The translations under genes and the position numbers were made by a program. From the NCBI GenBank assembly GCA_001464695.1, contig LNDQ01000112.1, forward strand, positions 166,835 through 230,834: a DNA stretch of 64,000 nt, written 5' to 3'. Below the pieces are notes generated by a model. That model had not been told where the DNA came from. It saw nothing but the letters and a program-made list of their open reading frames with translations, and did not search any database. Shown here piece after piece: positions 35,582 through 44,495 of this stretch. This DNA is from Betaproteobacteria bacterium Ga0077523. GTDB lineage: Bacteria > Pseudomonadota > Gammaproteobacteria > Burkholderiales > Ga0077523. Position 1 is the stretch's first letter; each line of letters opens with the position of its first letter.

Positions 35582-37503
35582 GCCGCGACCGCCGCGAGCT
35601 CGTCGGTGACGTCGACCGGTGTCTGTCCGTCGAGAAAGATGCGGCTCCAGATCTCGAGGTTCATGAGCGCCAGCAACTGGTCGGTCCCGTCGATGCGATT
35701 CGCATCGTGGTCCGCCATCAGTCTCCCGATCACGCCATGGTCGAAGAGACCGCGGCGGTGCACGCTCTGAGGCGAGAGCAGTTCGCGCATCACCTTGGCG
35801 AGGTCGCGCTTCAGCCATGCGCCCATGGGTGTGCCGAAGCCGCGCTTCTTCCGGTGCAGGATGTCGTCCGGTAGCGTGTCGGCGAGCGCCGCCTTCAGCA
35901 CGTGTTTCAACTGACCGCCCTTCAGCTTGAGGCTCTCGGGGATGCGGGCCGCGAGTTCGACCAGTTCGTGATCGAGCAGCGGTACGCGGCATTCGAGCGA
36001 CACGGCCATGCTCATCTTGTCGGTCAGCATCAGCAGGTCGTCGGGCAGCTGCGTTTCGGCGTCGACACTCAACATGCGGTTGAGTCCGTCGCTGCTGGTG
36101 GCCGTCGCGAAGGCGGCGTCGATCGCGTCCCATGCATCCTGGCGACCGTTCTTCAGCAACTCTCCCCGGACTTCAGGCGAGAACACCTGCACGTATGCGT
36201 GATAGCGTTGCTCGAATGTCTGCTCGGCGGACGCCAGGAACGCCTTCCCGAGACGCAGCATGTTGAGGAGCGGCGAGTGGCGGTCGCTGGGTAGTCGGCG
36301 GGCTCCGGCCACCATGGCGCTGCGCAACCAGTGCGGCAGCTTCTCGAAATAGTTCTGGTAGTGGTTGCCGAGGTACCGGCGGTAGCCGCCGAAGAGCTCG
36401 TCGCCCCCCACGCCGGACAGGATCACCGTGACGTCACGTCGGGCGAATTCCGAGACGAGATAGGTGGTCACGAACGCCGTGTCGGCGATCGGCTCGTCGA
36501 GATGCCATATGAGCCGTGGCAGCAGGGACACCACGTCCGGCTTGACCACGATCTCGCGGTGCTCGGTCTTGAACAGCTCGCTTACGCGACGCGCGTAGGG
36601 CAGTTCGTTGTAGAGATTCTCGGCGGTTCCGCCTTCGAAGCCGATGGAGTAGGTCTTGATCGGCCGTTCGCTGTGCGCAGCCATGAACGCGACGACGGCG
36701 CTCGAATCGATTCCGCCCGACAGGAAGGCGCCGATGGGAACGTCGCTCACCATCTGCATGCGCACCGACTCTTCCAGTTGTGCGCGCACGGCGTCGGTCC
36801 ATTGGGCGGCGCTCATCGAACTGTCGATCTGCGGCGAGAGTTGCCAGTAGCGCCGCTGCTCCACTCCCGACTCGGTCACCACCAGCAGTGTGGCCGGCGG
36901 CAGCTTGGTGACACCGCGAAACAACGATTGGGGTGCGGGCACGTAGCCCAGGCGAAGATAAGAGTCGAGGGCGGCGAGGTCCAGTTCTGCCCGTACGCCG
37001 GGGATGGCGAGCAGGGCCTTCGCTTCGCTCGCGAAGGCGATGCGCTGCTGGTCGCGCATCACATAGATGGGCTTGATGCCGAGGCGGTCGCGTCCGATCA
37101 ACAGGCGCCGCCGGCGCGCATCCCAGAGCGCGAATCCGAACATCCCGTTGAGGCGCTGGACGAAGGCGTCGCCGTACTCGGCGTAGAGATACAGCAGTAC
37201 CTCGCAATCCGAACCGGTCTTGAAGCGGTAGCCCTGGTCCTGCAGCTCGGCGCGCAGCTCGCGGAAGTTGTAGATCTCGCCGTTGCAGACGACCCACAGC
37301 ATGCCGTCTTCGCTGGACAGCGGTTGGTGGCCACCGGCGAGGTCGATGATGGAAAGGCGCCGCATGCCGATGCCGCACGGGCCGTCCAGATGCTGGCCCT
37401 CGTCGTCCGGCCCGCGATGGGTGGTGATGCGGCCCATGGCCGTCAGCAATGCGGATTCGACCGGGCGGCCGTCGAAGCGATAGATGCCGTGGATGCCGCA
37501 CAT
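35578..37503 (-). CDS. XrtA/PEP-CTERM system amidotransferase (asparagine synthase family, second copy)
   Basis: The 641-residue protein starts MCGIHGIYRFDGRP with Cys2 exposed. It has TTHRGPDDEGQH and CNGEIYNFRELRAEL (glutaminase), LIGRDRLGIKPIYVMRDQ and GAFLSGGIDSSAVVAFM (PP-loop), then SGVGGDELFGGYRRYLG. Length and gene order (glycosyltransferase on each side) match the standard XrtA amidotransferase. It amidates a carboxylated sugar or a small acceptor. The start lies 6 bp after the upstream glycosyltransferase stop. Confidence 0.94.
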   Translation of the reverse strand: MCGIHGIYRFDGRPVESALLTAMGRITTHRGPDDEGQHLDGPCGIGMRRLSIIDLAGGHQPLSSEDGMLWVVCNGEIYNFRELRAELQDQGYRFKTGSDCEVLLYLYAEYGDAFVQRLNGMFGFALWDARRRRLLIGRDRLGIKPIYVMRDQQRIAFASEAKALLAIPGVRAELDLAALDSYLRLGYVPAPQSLFRGVTKLPPATLLVVTESGVEQRRYWQLSPQIDSSMSAAQWTDAVRAQLEESVRMQMVSDVPIGAFLSGGIDSSAVVAFMAAHSERPIKTYSIGFEGGTAENLYNELPYARRVSELFKTEHREIVVKPDVVSLLPRLIWHLDEPIADTAFVTTYLVSEFARRDVTVILSGVGGDELFGGYRRYLGNHYQNYFEKLPHWLRSAMVAGARRLPSDRHSPLLNMLRLGKAFLASAEQTFEQRYHAYVQVFSPEVRGELLKNGRQDAWDAIDAAFATATSSDGLNRMLSVDAETQLPDDLLMLTDKMSMAVSLECRVPLLDHELVELAARIPESLKLKGGQLKHVLKAALADTLPDDILHRKKRGFGTPMGAWLKRDLAKVMRELLSPQSVHRRGLFDHGVIGRLMADHDANRIDGTDQLLALMNLEIWSRIFLDGQTPVDVTDELAAVAA

Positions 37504-37509
37504 GGCGCG

Positions 37510-38736
37510 TCAGGCCCTTGCCACGACGCCGGCAGGCGCCGCCAACCGGCTGTAGACCGGTTCATAGTTCGCTACGCTCCGCGCCCAGGTGCGCTCGCTT
37601 TCGACGAAGCGGCGCCCCTGCTCGCGGATGCGGTCCCACTCCTGGCGCTGCCCGAGCACGCGCTCGATGGTCGAAGCCAGGGCGGCGACATCGCCGGCGG
37701 GGAACAGGTATCCGGTCTGTCCGTCGCGGATCAATTCACGGTGCCCGCCTACGTCCGAGGCGATCAGCACACGTCCCTGCGCCATCGCCTCGAGCGGCTT
37801 CAGGGGCGTCACCAGCTCGGTGAGGCGGATGGGCTTGCGCGGATAGACGAGGAGGTCGACCAGATCGTAGTACTGCTGCACCTCGCGCTGCGGGACGCGC
37901 CCGGTGAACACGACCCGATCGGTCAGATTGAGCTCCTGCGTCAGGGTTTCGAGGTTCGCCTGCTGCGGCCCGCCGCCGAGCAGCAGCAGCTTGAGATCCG
38001 GGTGGCGCGGGGCCAGCGTGCCCAGGGCTTCGATCAAGTGGTCCAGTCCTTCGTAGCCATAGAACGATCCGGCGAATCCGAGGACGGTCGCACCCTGCAG
38101 GCCGAGGCGTGCGCGCAATTCCGGATCCGGGGTGGATCCGAAGCGAAAGGCGTTGGTGTCCACTGCGTTCGGGATGACCGTGACGCGCTCGCCTGGGATG
38201 CCACGCGAAGTGATCTCCCGGCGCAGACCCTCGCAGATCGTGGTGACGTGGTTCGCATGGCGCAGCGCGAAGGTCTCGAGCGCACGCGAAATCCGGTAAC
38301 GCAGGCTCCCTTCCGTCGTCGTGCCGTGATCCACAGCCCCGTCCTCCCAGAGCGCGCGCACTTCGTAGACGACCGGCACGCCGCGGCGGCGGCCGGCGTA
38401 GATCGCCGGCAACGCGTTGAGGACCGGCGAGTGAGCGTGCACGACATCGGGACGGTGCCGATCGATCAATCCGAGAAGCCGCCGCGTGGTCGCGATCATC
38501 TCGTCGAAGTAGGCGCCGCCGGGAAGGCGCGACAACCATCCAGAGGTGAACGGTGTGCGTTCGAACGTCCAGCCGTCGGCCTCGTCCTGGGCGACACCGG
38601 TCGGCCCCTGCCGAGGTGTCGTGACATGGATGGTCTGCCATCCACGGCTGCGCTGTTCGCGCAGGATGGCCACCGTCCGGAACGCATAACCGCTGTGCAG
38701 CGGCAGCGAATGATCGAGTACGTGCAGGATGAGCAT
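37510..38736 (-). CDS. TIGR04063-type PEP-CTERM/exosortase A-associated glycosyltransferase
   Basis: The 408-residue GT-B protein begins MLILHVLDHSLPLHSGYAFRTVAIL, a near-invariant start of this exosortase family. Other motifs: HAHSPVLNALPAIYAGRRRGVPVVYEVRALWED, IPNAVDTNAF, VLGFAGSFYGYEGLDHLI and VYPRKPIRLTELVTPLKPLEAMA. It transfers a sugar during repeat-unit assembly. It follows the FemAB-like gene after 74 bp. Confidence 0.93.
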   Translation of the reverse strand: MLILHVLDHSLPLHSGYAFRTVAILREQRSRGWQTIHVTTPRQGPTGVAQDEADGWTFERTPFTSGWLSRLPGGAYFDEMIATTRRLLGLIDRHRPDVVHAHSPVLNALPAIYAGRRRGVPVVYEVRALWEDGAVDHGTTTEGSLRYRISRALETFALRHANHVTTICEGLRREITSRGIPGERVTVIPNAVDTNAFRFGSTPDPELRARLGLQGATVLGFAGSFYGYEGLDHLIEALGTLAPRHPDLKLLLLGGGPQQANLETLTQELNLTDRVVFTGRVPQREVQQYYDLVDLLVYPRKPIRLTELVTPLKPLEAMAQGRVLIASDVGGHRELIRDGQTGYLFPAGDVAALASTIERVLGQRQEWDRIREQGRRFVESERTWARSVANYEPVYSRLAAPAGVVARA

Positions 38737-38810
38737 GGACGGGCGCGAGCGATCTCAGGCCCGGACGGCGGTGCCGGAAGCGTGCGGCGGTACCTGCATG
38801 CCAGCGGCCG

Positions 38811-39884
38811 TCAACCCAGATGGCGCGACAGCCGCGCACCCAGGAAATTGACCACCGGCCGCGGCAGGCGGCGCCACGTCTCGATCATCAGCCGGTACTT
38901 CGGATTGAGCGGATTGTTCTGCGGAATCGAATCGCCGGCGTACAGGCTGTACTCGTAATGCAACGGCGCCGGTTCGAAACCCCAGTTCTTCTTGAAGTCG
39001 AACGACCCCGTGCCCTGCTTGCTGCGGCCGTAGTCGAACACCTTGAGGCCGCGTTCGCAGGCACGCCGCATGAGCTCCCAGTACTTGAAGTCGTTGGCGG
39101 CGAGGTCGCGTGCGGCGACTGTGTCGCCGGCGTAGTACGGCAGCACCTCGTCGCGGAAGTAGAACGAAAGCACGCCGGACACCGGGACCCCCGCGGCGTC
39201 GACCACGATCAATGCTTCGCAACGCTCGCCGAAGGCGGCTTTCAGTTCCGCGAACCAGCGCTTCGGCATCGGCGGTGTCCCGTGCCGATGCACGTTGTCG
39301 GCGTAGAGGTCGAAGAAGCGATCGATCGTCTTGTCGATCTCACTCCTGAGACCATTCTTGATGCCTTTGCGTACCATCGCGCGCTGCTTGCGCGGGATGG
39401 CGTTCATGTTCGCTTCGACGTCCGCCTCGAGGTGCTTGCGGAACGTGACGTACAGATCCTGCTCGGGCCAGGACGGCTCGCGCCGCTCGCGGTTGCGCAG
39501 TTCCAGGTGGGCCGCACCGGCCTGCTTCGCGAGGTTGTTCGCGGCGTGATGCAGCGCCGCGATCGCCTTGGGGTCACTGGAAGCACAGCCGCCATAGACT
39601 GCGAATGGCAGCGAGGTGACGGCGTGGCCGAACAAGCGGCTCTTGATCTGCACGAGCGGCAGCACGCCGACGATCTCGCTGTCGCGCTGTGCGAAGAGAA
39701 AGTGCGCTCGATGACGGAAGACGCGCTCGATCAGATCGTGCCACGCACTCTGATGAAAGAACGTTGCATCCGGGCACGAGGCCACGAACGCATCCCAGCG
39801 CGCCCGGTCGGAACTTCGCATCCGGTGGACTTCGATGTCGCCGACGCCGAGCGCGCCACCGGTCTCCGCTTGCATGTGCATCAT
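38811..39884 (-). CDS. FemAB family XrtA/PEP-CTERM system-associated protein
   Basis: The 357-residue protein overlaps the deacetylase stop by ATGA. It has two GNAT-like halves, with FFHQSAWHDLIERVF, AVYGGCASSDPKAI, NAIPRKQRAMVRKGIKNGL (FemAB basic helix), SGVLSFYFRDEVLPYYAGD and FDYGRSKQGTGSFDFKKNWGF near the end. FemAB proteins use aminoacyl-tRNA or acyl donors; in XrtA loci they are thought to modify the glycan or its carrier. Acceptor unknown. Confidence 0.92.
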   Translation of the reverse strand: MMHMQAETGGALGVGDIEVHRMRSSDRARWDAFVASCPDATFFHQSAWHDLIERVFRHRAHFLFAQRDSEIVGVLPLVQIKSRLFGHAVTSLPFAVYGGCASSDPKAIAALHHAANNLAKQAGAAHLELRNRERREPSWPEQDLYVTFRKHLEADVEANMNAIPRKQRAMVRKGIKNGLRSEIDKTIDRFFDLYADNVHRHGTPPMPKRWFAELKAAFGERCEALIVVDAAGVPVSGVLSFYFRDEVLPYYAGDTVAARDLAANDFKYWELMRRACERGLKVFDYGRSKQGTGSFDFKKNWGFEPAPLHYEYSLYAGDSIPQNNPLNPKYRLMIETWRRLPRPVVNFLGARLSRHLG

Positions 39885-40723
39885 GTCTCGAGAAACACCT
39901 GGTCCATGCGACCCCAGCGGAAATCCGACAGCAGGCGCTTCAGCTTGTCTTCGTTGCGATGCAGATTCACGTAGTGACGAAAGCGCGTCTTCGCGTCAGC
40001 TTCGCGGATGCGCGGCTGTCCCGGGTCGATCTCCCACGGGTGGAAATAGAACATCGCCGGCTTCTGATCCAGCCGGTTCACGCGCTGGATGAGCCACTTC
40101 GAGACGGGGTAGGGAAACAGACGGAAGTAGCCGCCACCGCCGGTGGGCACATTGGTATTCATCATCCGCGACGTGGTCACCGGGATCTCGATGAGCCCGG
40201 GCCGCACTTCGAACGGAAAGCGGGGCGCATCGGGCATGCCGTAGTGATCGTGCCGGACCGGATACACGCTGGAGCTGTAGCGATACCCGGCGTCGAGCAG
40301 GCAATCGAATGCCCAGAGATTCGCGTGGCCGATGGAAAAACTGGGCGCGCGGTAACCCCGCACTTCGCGGCCTGCGATCTGCTCCAGCACTGCCTTGGCG
40401 CGGACCACATCGTCGCGGAAATCGGTGTGGGACTGCTCCGTCGCGCGATGATGGCTGTAACCGTGGCTGGCCAGCTCGTGGCCGCCGTCGACGATGCGGC
40501 GCACGACCGCGGGATAGCGCTCTGCGATCCAGCCCAGGGTAAAGAACGTCGCCGTCGCGCGATGCTCGGTGAGCAGGCCGAGGATGACGTCGACGTTGCG
40601 CTCGACCCGGCACGGCATCGTTTCCCACCGGCTGCGCTCGATGTAGGGTGCGAGCGCCGAGACCTGGAAGTAGTCCTCGACGTCGATCGTGAGTGCGTTG
40701 ACGATGGGTGATTGTTGCAGCAT
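39881..40723 (-). CDS. XrtA system polysaccharide deacetylase
   Basis: Start at ATG 40723 (MLQQSPIVNALTIDVEDYFQV); the upstream half of the long ORF is a shadow of the epimerase gene. The 280-residue protein has TIDVEDYF (metal site), ATFFTLGWIAERYPAVVRRIVDGGHELASHGYSHH (second metal motif) and VRGYRAPSFSI, matching NodB deacetylases and the specific exosortase-linked subfamily (FRLFPYPVSKWLIQRVN, MFYFHPWEIDPGQPR). It removes N-acetyl groups from the nascent glycan. It lies 11 bp after the epimerase gene. Confidence 0.93.
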   Translation of the reverse strand: MLQQSPIVNALTIDVEDYFQVSALAPYIERSRWETMPCRVERNVDVILGLLTEHRATATFFTLGWIAERYPAVVRRIVDGGHELASHGYSHHRATEQSHTDFRDDVVRAKAVLEQIAGREVRGYRAPSFSIGHANLWAFDCLLDAGYRYSSSVYPVRHDHYGMPDAPRFPFEVRPGLIEIPVTTSRMMNTNVPTGGGGYFRLFPYPVSKWLIQRVNRLDQKPAMFYFHPWEIDPGQPRIREADAKTRFRHYVNLHRNEDKLKRLLSDFRWGRMDQVFLET

Positions 40724-40734
40724 GGCGCGTTGGC

Positions 40735-41889
40735 TCAATGGGTCACGCGCTGCGCGATCCATCCTGCGAGATGCTCCGCTATGCGTGGCGCCGCGCTGCC
40801 GTCCCACAGCTCCGGCACGCGACCGCGCTTGCCACCGGTGGCGAGCACGGCATCGAGCTCGCGCAGGATGGCGTGGCGGTTGGTCCCGACCAGCGTGTTG
40901 GTGCCTTGTTCGATGGTGATCGGTCGCTCGGTGTTCTCGCGCAACGTGAGGCATGGCACGCCGAGTGCGGTGGTTTCTTCCTGGATGCCGCCGGAGTCCG
41001 TCAATACGATCGTGGCGGCCGACATCAAGCCCAGCATCTCGAGATAACCGAGCGGTTGCACGGTGAGAATGCGGCTGTCGCTCAATCGGCCGGCGAGGCC
41101 GAAGCGCTCGATGTTGGCGCGTGTGCGCGGATGCAGCGGCAGCAGCAGCGGCAAACGTCGGCTCGCGTCGGCGAGTGTCTCGATGAGATCGCCCAGGGTA
41201 TCGGCCTGGTCGACGTTCGACGGCCGATGGAGCGTGACTATGCCGAACTGCTGCCAGTCGGCGAGCGCCTTCTCGCCAACACCGGCCCGCGCGAGCGAGG
41301 TCGCGGCGGGCACCGCACGCGGCTTGTGCGCGAACAGCGAGTCGATCATGAGATTGCCGACGAAATGCACGCGCTCGTCGGCGATGCCTTCGCGCACGAG
41401 GTTGCCATGGGCCGTGCGCTCGGTGGTGTAGAGCAGGTCCGAGATCTGGTCGGTGAGCACACGGTTGATCTCTTCCGGCATGCGCCGATCGTTGCTCCTG
41501 AGGCCCGCCTCCACGTGCACCAGCGGTACGTCCTTCTTCACCGCCACGAGCCCGCAAGCGATGGTCGAGTTGACGTCGCCCACGACCACGACGCAGGAAG
41601 GGCGATGCGTGTCGACGACAGGCTCGAAGCGTTTCATGATTTCGGCGGTCTGCACCGCGTGCGTTCCGGAGCCCACTTCGAGATTGACGTCGGGCGTTGG
41701 AAGCTGCAGATCGCGGAACAACTGGTCGTTCATGAAGGCGTCGTAGTGCTGCCCGGTGTGCACCAGCAACGCCGGCGGCATGTCGGCGCGGTTGCCGAAG
41801 GCCCGGATGAGCGGCGCCATCTTCATGTAGTTGGGGCGCGCGCCAACCACGCACAGCACCGGACCGGCCGCGCTTTCGATCTTGCCCAT
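40735..41889 (-). CDS. wecB: UDP-N-acetylglucosamine 2-epimerase (non-hydrolysing)
   Basis: The 384-residue protein has VLCVVGARPNYMKMAPLIRAF, LLVHTGQHYD, VVVVGDVNST, LVHVEAGLRSNDRRMPEEINRVLTDQISDLL, ITLHRPSNVD and LTDSGGIQEETTALGVPCLTLRENTERP. These are full-length hallmarks of WecB-type epimerases, which interconvert UDP-GlcNAc and UDP-ManNAc. With the dehydrogenase nearby it suggests an N-acetylmannosamine or its uronic acid in the polymer, though the dehydrogenase resembles AlgD at its start. It follows the ATPase gene by 7 bp. Confidence 0.94.
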   Translation of the reverse strand: MGKIESAAGPVLCVVGARPNYMKMAPLIRAFGNRADMPPALLVHTGQHYDAFMNDQLFRDLQLPTPDVNLEVGSGTHAVQTAEIMKRFEPVVDTHRPSCVVVVGDVNSTIACGLVAVKKDVPLVHVEAGLRSNDRRMPEEINRVLTDQISDLLYTTERTAHGNLVREGIADERVHFVGNLMIDSLFAHKPRAVPAATSLARAGVGEKALADWQQFGIVTLHRPSNVDQADTLGDLIETLADASRRLPLLLPLHPRTRANIERFGLAGRLSDSRILTVQPLGYLEMLGLMSAATIVLTDSGGIQEETTALGVPCLTLRENTERPITIEQGTNTLVGTNRHAILRELDAVLATGGKRGRVPELWDGSAAPRIAEHLAGWIAQRVTH

Positions 41890-41896
41890 GGACAGG

Positions 41897-42922
41897 TCAG
41901 GGCTCCTGGCGAGCGGCGGGCTCGATCACGCGCACCAACCGTCGCAGCGTGTTCAAGACGACGGTGAGGGTCTTTTCGAGCCGTACGACGCGTTCGGTGA
42001 GGTGTTCACCCTCTTCCGGGGGGGCCAACCCGGCGGCGACCGGCTCTAGTCCTTCGCCCGGATCGCGCGACTGTGTCGGGTCGACGTTGCCGTGGGTGGT
42101 GGCCGGACCGAGTTCGTCCTTGAGTTCGTCGGCGACCGTATTGACGTCCTCGGGTTTGATCGTGGTGGCGTCGCGCAGGAACGCCATCAGCAGCAGCCGG
42201 TTGCAAACGAGGTTGATGCGGCGCGGAATGCCTGCCGTGAACGCGAAGATGCTGTCCATCGTGCCCGCCTCGAACGAGGGCTTCTTCTTCTTCCAACCCA
42301 CGTGGACCATGCGGTGCTCGATGTAGCGCTGGGTTTCCTGCCGGTCGAGAGCGCCCAGGTGGTAGGACGCAATCACGCGCTGGCGGAGTTGCTGCATCGT
42401 CGGGTGTTGCATGACCCGGCGCAACTCGGGCTGGCCGACCAGAAAGCTCTGCAGCAGTCCGCGGCCGCCTACCTGGAAATTGGAGAGCATGCGCAATTCT
42501 TCGATGGCGCGGGCGGTCAGGTTCTGCGCTTCGTCGACGATCAAGAGGGCGCGTTTGCGCTCCAGCGCGATGGTCTTGAGGAACTGCTCGAGCTCCGACA
42601 GGAGCGAGCCCTTGTCCGTGCCCTTGGACTGCAGGCCGAACGCGGCGCACACGGCACGCACGAGGTCGTCCGCATCGAGCATGGTGCTTACCAGGTGTGC
42701 GGCGACGACCTTGGAGGCATCCAGGTGCGCGAGCAGGTTGCGCACGATCGTGGTCTTTCCCGCCCCAACCTCGCCGGTGATGACGATGAAGCCCTCACCC
42801 TGATAAAGGCCGTACTCGAGGTAGGCGTAGGCGCGTTTGTGGATCGGACTCTCGTAGTAGAAGTCCGGGTCGGGGCTGAGCTTGAACGGGTTGCCGGTCA
42901 GGCCGAAGAAGGCTTCGTACAT
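41897..42922 (-). CDS. XrtA/PEP-CTERM system-associated ATPase (ExeA-like AAA)
   Basis: The 341-residue protein starts MYEAFFGLTGNPFKLSPDPDFYYES. It has Walker A in VITGEVGAGKTTIVRNLL (about residue 50), Walker B LLIVDEAQNLT and GIPRRINLVCNRLLL. These match the GspA/ExeA-like ATPase always found in XrtA loci. It probably drives or regulates assembly of the export machinery. The C-terminal 80 residues are poorly conserved and helical (VRLEKTLTVVLNTLRRL). Confidence 0.94.
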   Translation of the reverse strand: MYEAFFGLTGNPFKLSPDPDFYYESPIHKRAYAYLEYGLYQGEGFIVITGEVGAGKTTIVRNLLAHLDASKVVAAHLVSTMLDADDLVRAVCAAFGLQSKGTDKGSLLSELEQFLKTIALERKRALLIVDEAQNLTARAIEELRMLSNFQVGGRGLLQSFLVGQPELRRVMQHPTMQQLRQRVIASYHLGALDRQETQRYIEHRMVHVGWKKKKPSFEAGTMDSIFAFTAGIPRRINLVCNRLLLMAFLRDATTIKPEDVNTVADELKDELGPATTHGNVDPTQSRDPGEGLEPVAAGLAPPEEGEHLTERVVRLEKTLTVVLNTLRRLVRVIEPAARQEP

Positions 42923-42930
42923 GGCGGCCT

Positions 42931-44475
42931 CTAGAAGAAGGTGTGAGAGAGGGAGACAAGCACGGCACGTTCCCGATAGTCGGGGAAATTGTTGGAATTG
43001 AAGACCTGCCAGCGCAAGCCCACTGTGCCGTAGGTCTTGGGAGAGATCTGCCGGGACAGGCCCATGTTGAAGATGGTCTGCACTGATTCGAACGCCGGGG
43101 TGCCGGCTGCAGTCGCAGCACCCTCAACGAAAAGTCGATTGAGACTCATTGTTCCAGTCAACATTGGGTCGAGCTTGTGCGACACGATCACACCGCCACC
43201 CCGCTGAGTGATTGTGCCGAAGTTGTTGAATGGATCGACAGAGCTGGCTGCAACTGCCTCGGTCAAGGGCGTTGTCTTGCGCCAATACATGCTCAGTGTG
43301 ACCGTAGTCCGGTTGCCTATGATGGCGATGGCAGGTTCGATGCTCTCCGTCAGGAGCACTCTTGGTGTGAAGATAGGTGTCGGACTCCCCAGGAGGGAAC
43401 TGAAACCGCTTTGCGCAAGCAGCTGATTAACAAATAGTTCTCGTTGTACTGGGTCCGGAATTGCCTGAGCAAAAAGGGCGTCGAGCGATGTGCGCAAGCC
43501 GGAGTTGCTGGAGGATGTGAACTGCTGAATCTGCTGCTGGGATGTCTGAATGCGACGACCGGCGCGAAGTGTCCAACCCGTGAACGCCGTTCGGTAGGTA
43601 GCGTCAATATCGAACGAATTGCCGAAGAACCGTCGCTCGATATTGGCTTTGACTTCCGTTCTCGGCGATGGCTTCCAGTTGAATCCGCCACCGTAAATGG
43701 GCCCCTTCTGCTCACTGAACACGAAATCATTCGACTCGTATCCTCCGGTGGCAATCAGCTGGAAGTCGGTGTCAACATTTGCGGTGGCGCGCAATCGTGC
43801 TAGCTGAGAGATGAAGGCCGGCTGACTACCGTACTCGACGCTGTAGTAGTTGTAGTCAAACGACGGAACGATAAACGTTCCGCCTACACCGTCCCATCGT
43901 GTGGTAAAGGCATTGCCATAAGAGTCAGGCCGTTGGCCGGTACTGAAGGTCGTGTAGGTGATTTCGTCGCGGATTGTGTACTGCGATCCGCCGGGGAGCC
44001 GTCCTCGGATGTAAGGGGCTAGAGAGAGTGTGGTTGCTTCGGTGCGGTTTGCAGTGGAGCTTCCAATGTCGCCCGGTTGCGGACCAAAGGGCGATAAGAA
44101 AGTCTGAAATATGTTCGCGCGCGCATCGACATAGAAAAAGTTCTCGATGACTTGGAGATTTGCATCACTGTAAAGCGTGTTGCGTACGGTGCTTTCGCCT
44201 GTGCCGGCCATATACCATAGAAGACTCGGCGAATAGCGTGCATTAACCTTGAGGCGCGCTCCGTTCTTGTTCACGCCGAAAGTGGGCGTGACGATGTTGA
44301 AGATGTCTGCCTCCTGGAGTTCCTTCGGCCGCAGTCGGGCGTTGTCAGAAAGTGTCACCGTTCCAGATACGGACAACGATGGCCTCCACTCCGCACCTTG
44401 CGTGATCGGCGTTAGCGCTAGCGAGGTCGACAGCGTTAGAAGCGCAAGCCAAGTCCGTTTCATCCGGCATGCCAT
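42931..44475 (-). CDS. TIGR03016-type PEP-CTERM system-associated outer membrane beta-barrel
   Basis: The 514-residue protein has a signal peptide (MKRTWLALLTLSTSLALTP, so the real start may be ATG 44463). Alternating hydrophobic/polar strands fill the rest and it ends in LVSLSHTFF, the C-terminal Phe signature of outer-membrane proteins. The start SGTVTLSDNARLRPKELQEADIFNIVTPTFGV is typical of the exosortase-linked family. It is thought to form the outer-membrane pore or anchor for the exopolysaccharide. GC is lower than in the adjoining genes. Confidence 0.9.
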   Translation of the reverse strand: MACRMKRTWLALLTLSTSLALTPITQGAEWRPSLSVSGTVTLSDNARLRPKELQEADIFNIVTPTFGVNKNGARLKVNARYSPSLLWYMAGTGESTVRNTLYSDANLQVIENFFYVDARANIFQTFLSPFGPQPGDIGSSTANRTEATTLSLAPYIRGRLPGGSQYTIRDEITYTTFSTGQRPDSYGNAFTTRWDGVGGTFIVPSFDYNYYSVEYGSQPAFISQLARLRATANVDTDFQLIATGGYESNDFVFSEQKGPIYGGGFNWKPSPRTEVKANIERRFFGNSFDIDATYRTAFTGWTLRAGRRIQTSQQQIQQFTSSSNSGLRTSLDALFAQAIPDPVQRELFVNQLLAQSGFSSLLGSPTPIFTPRVLLTESIEPAIAIIGNRTTVTLSMYWRKTTPLTEAVAASSVDPFNNFGTITQRGGGVIVSHKLDPMLTGTMSLNRLFVEGAATAAGTPAFESVQTIFNMGLSRQISPKTYGTVGLRWQVFNSNNFPDYRERAVLVSLSHTFF

Positions 44476-44495
44476 GGAACGAAGGCCGGCCCTGG

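Noticed and set aside
36331-38958. 875-residue plus-strand ORF
   Set aside because: It lies opposite the amidotransferase and glycosyltransferase genes, has the biased composition of a high-GC antisense frame, and shows no domain motif.
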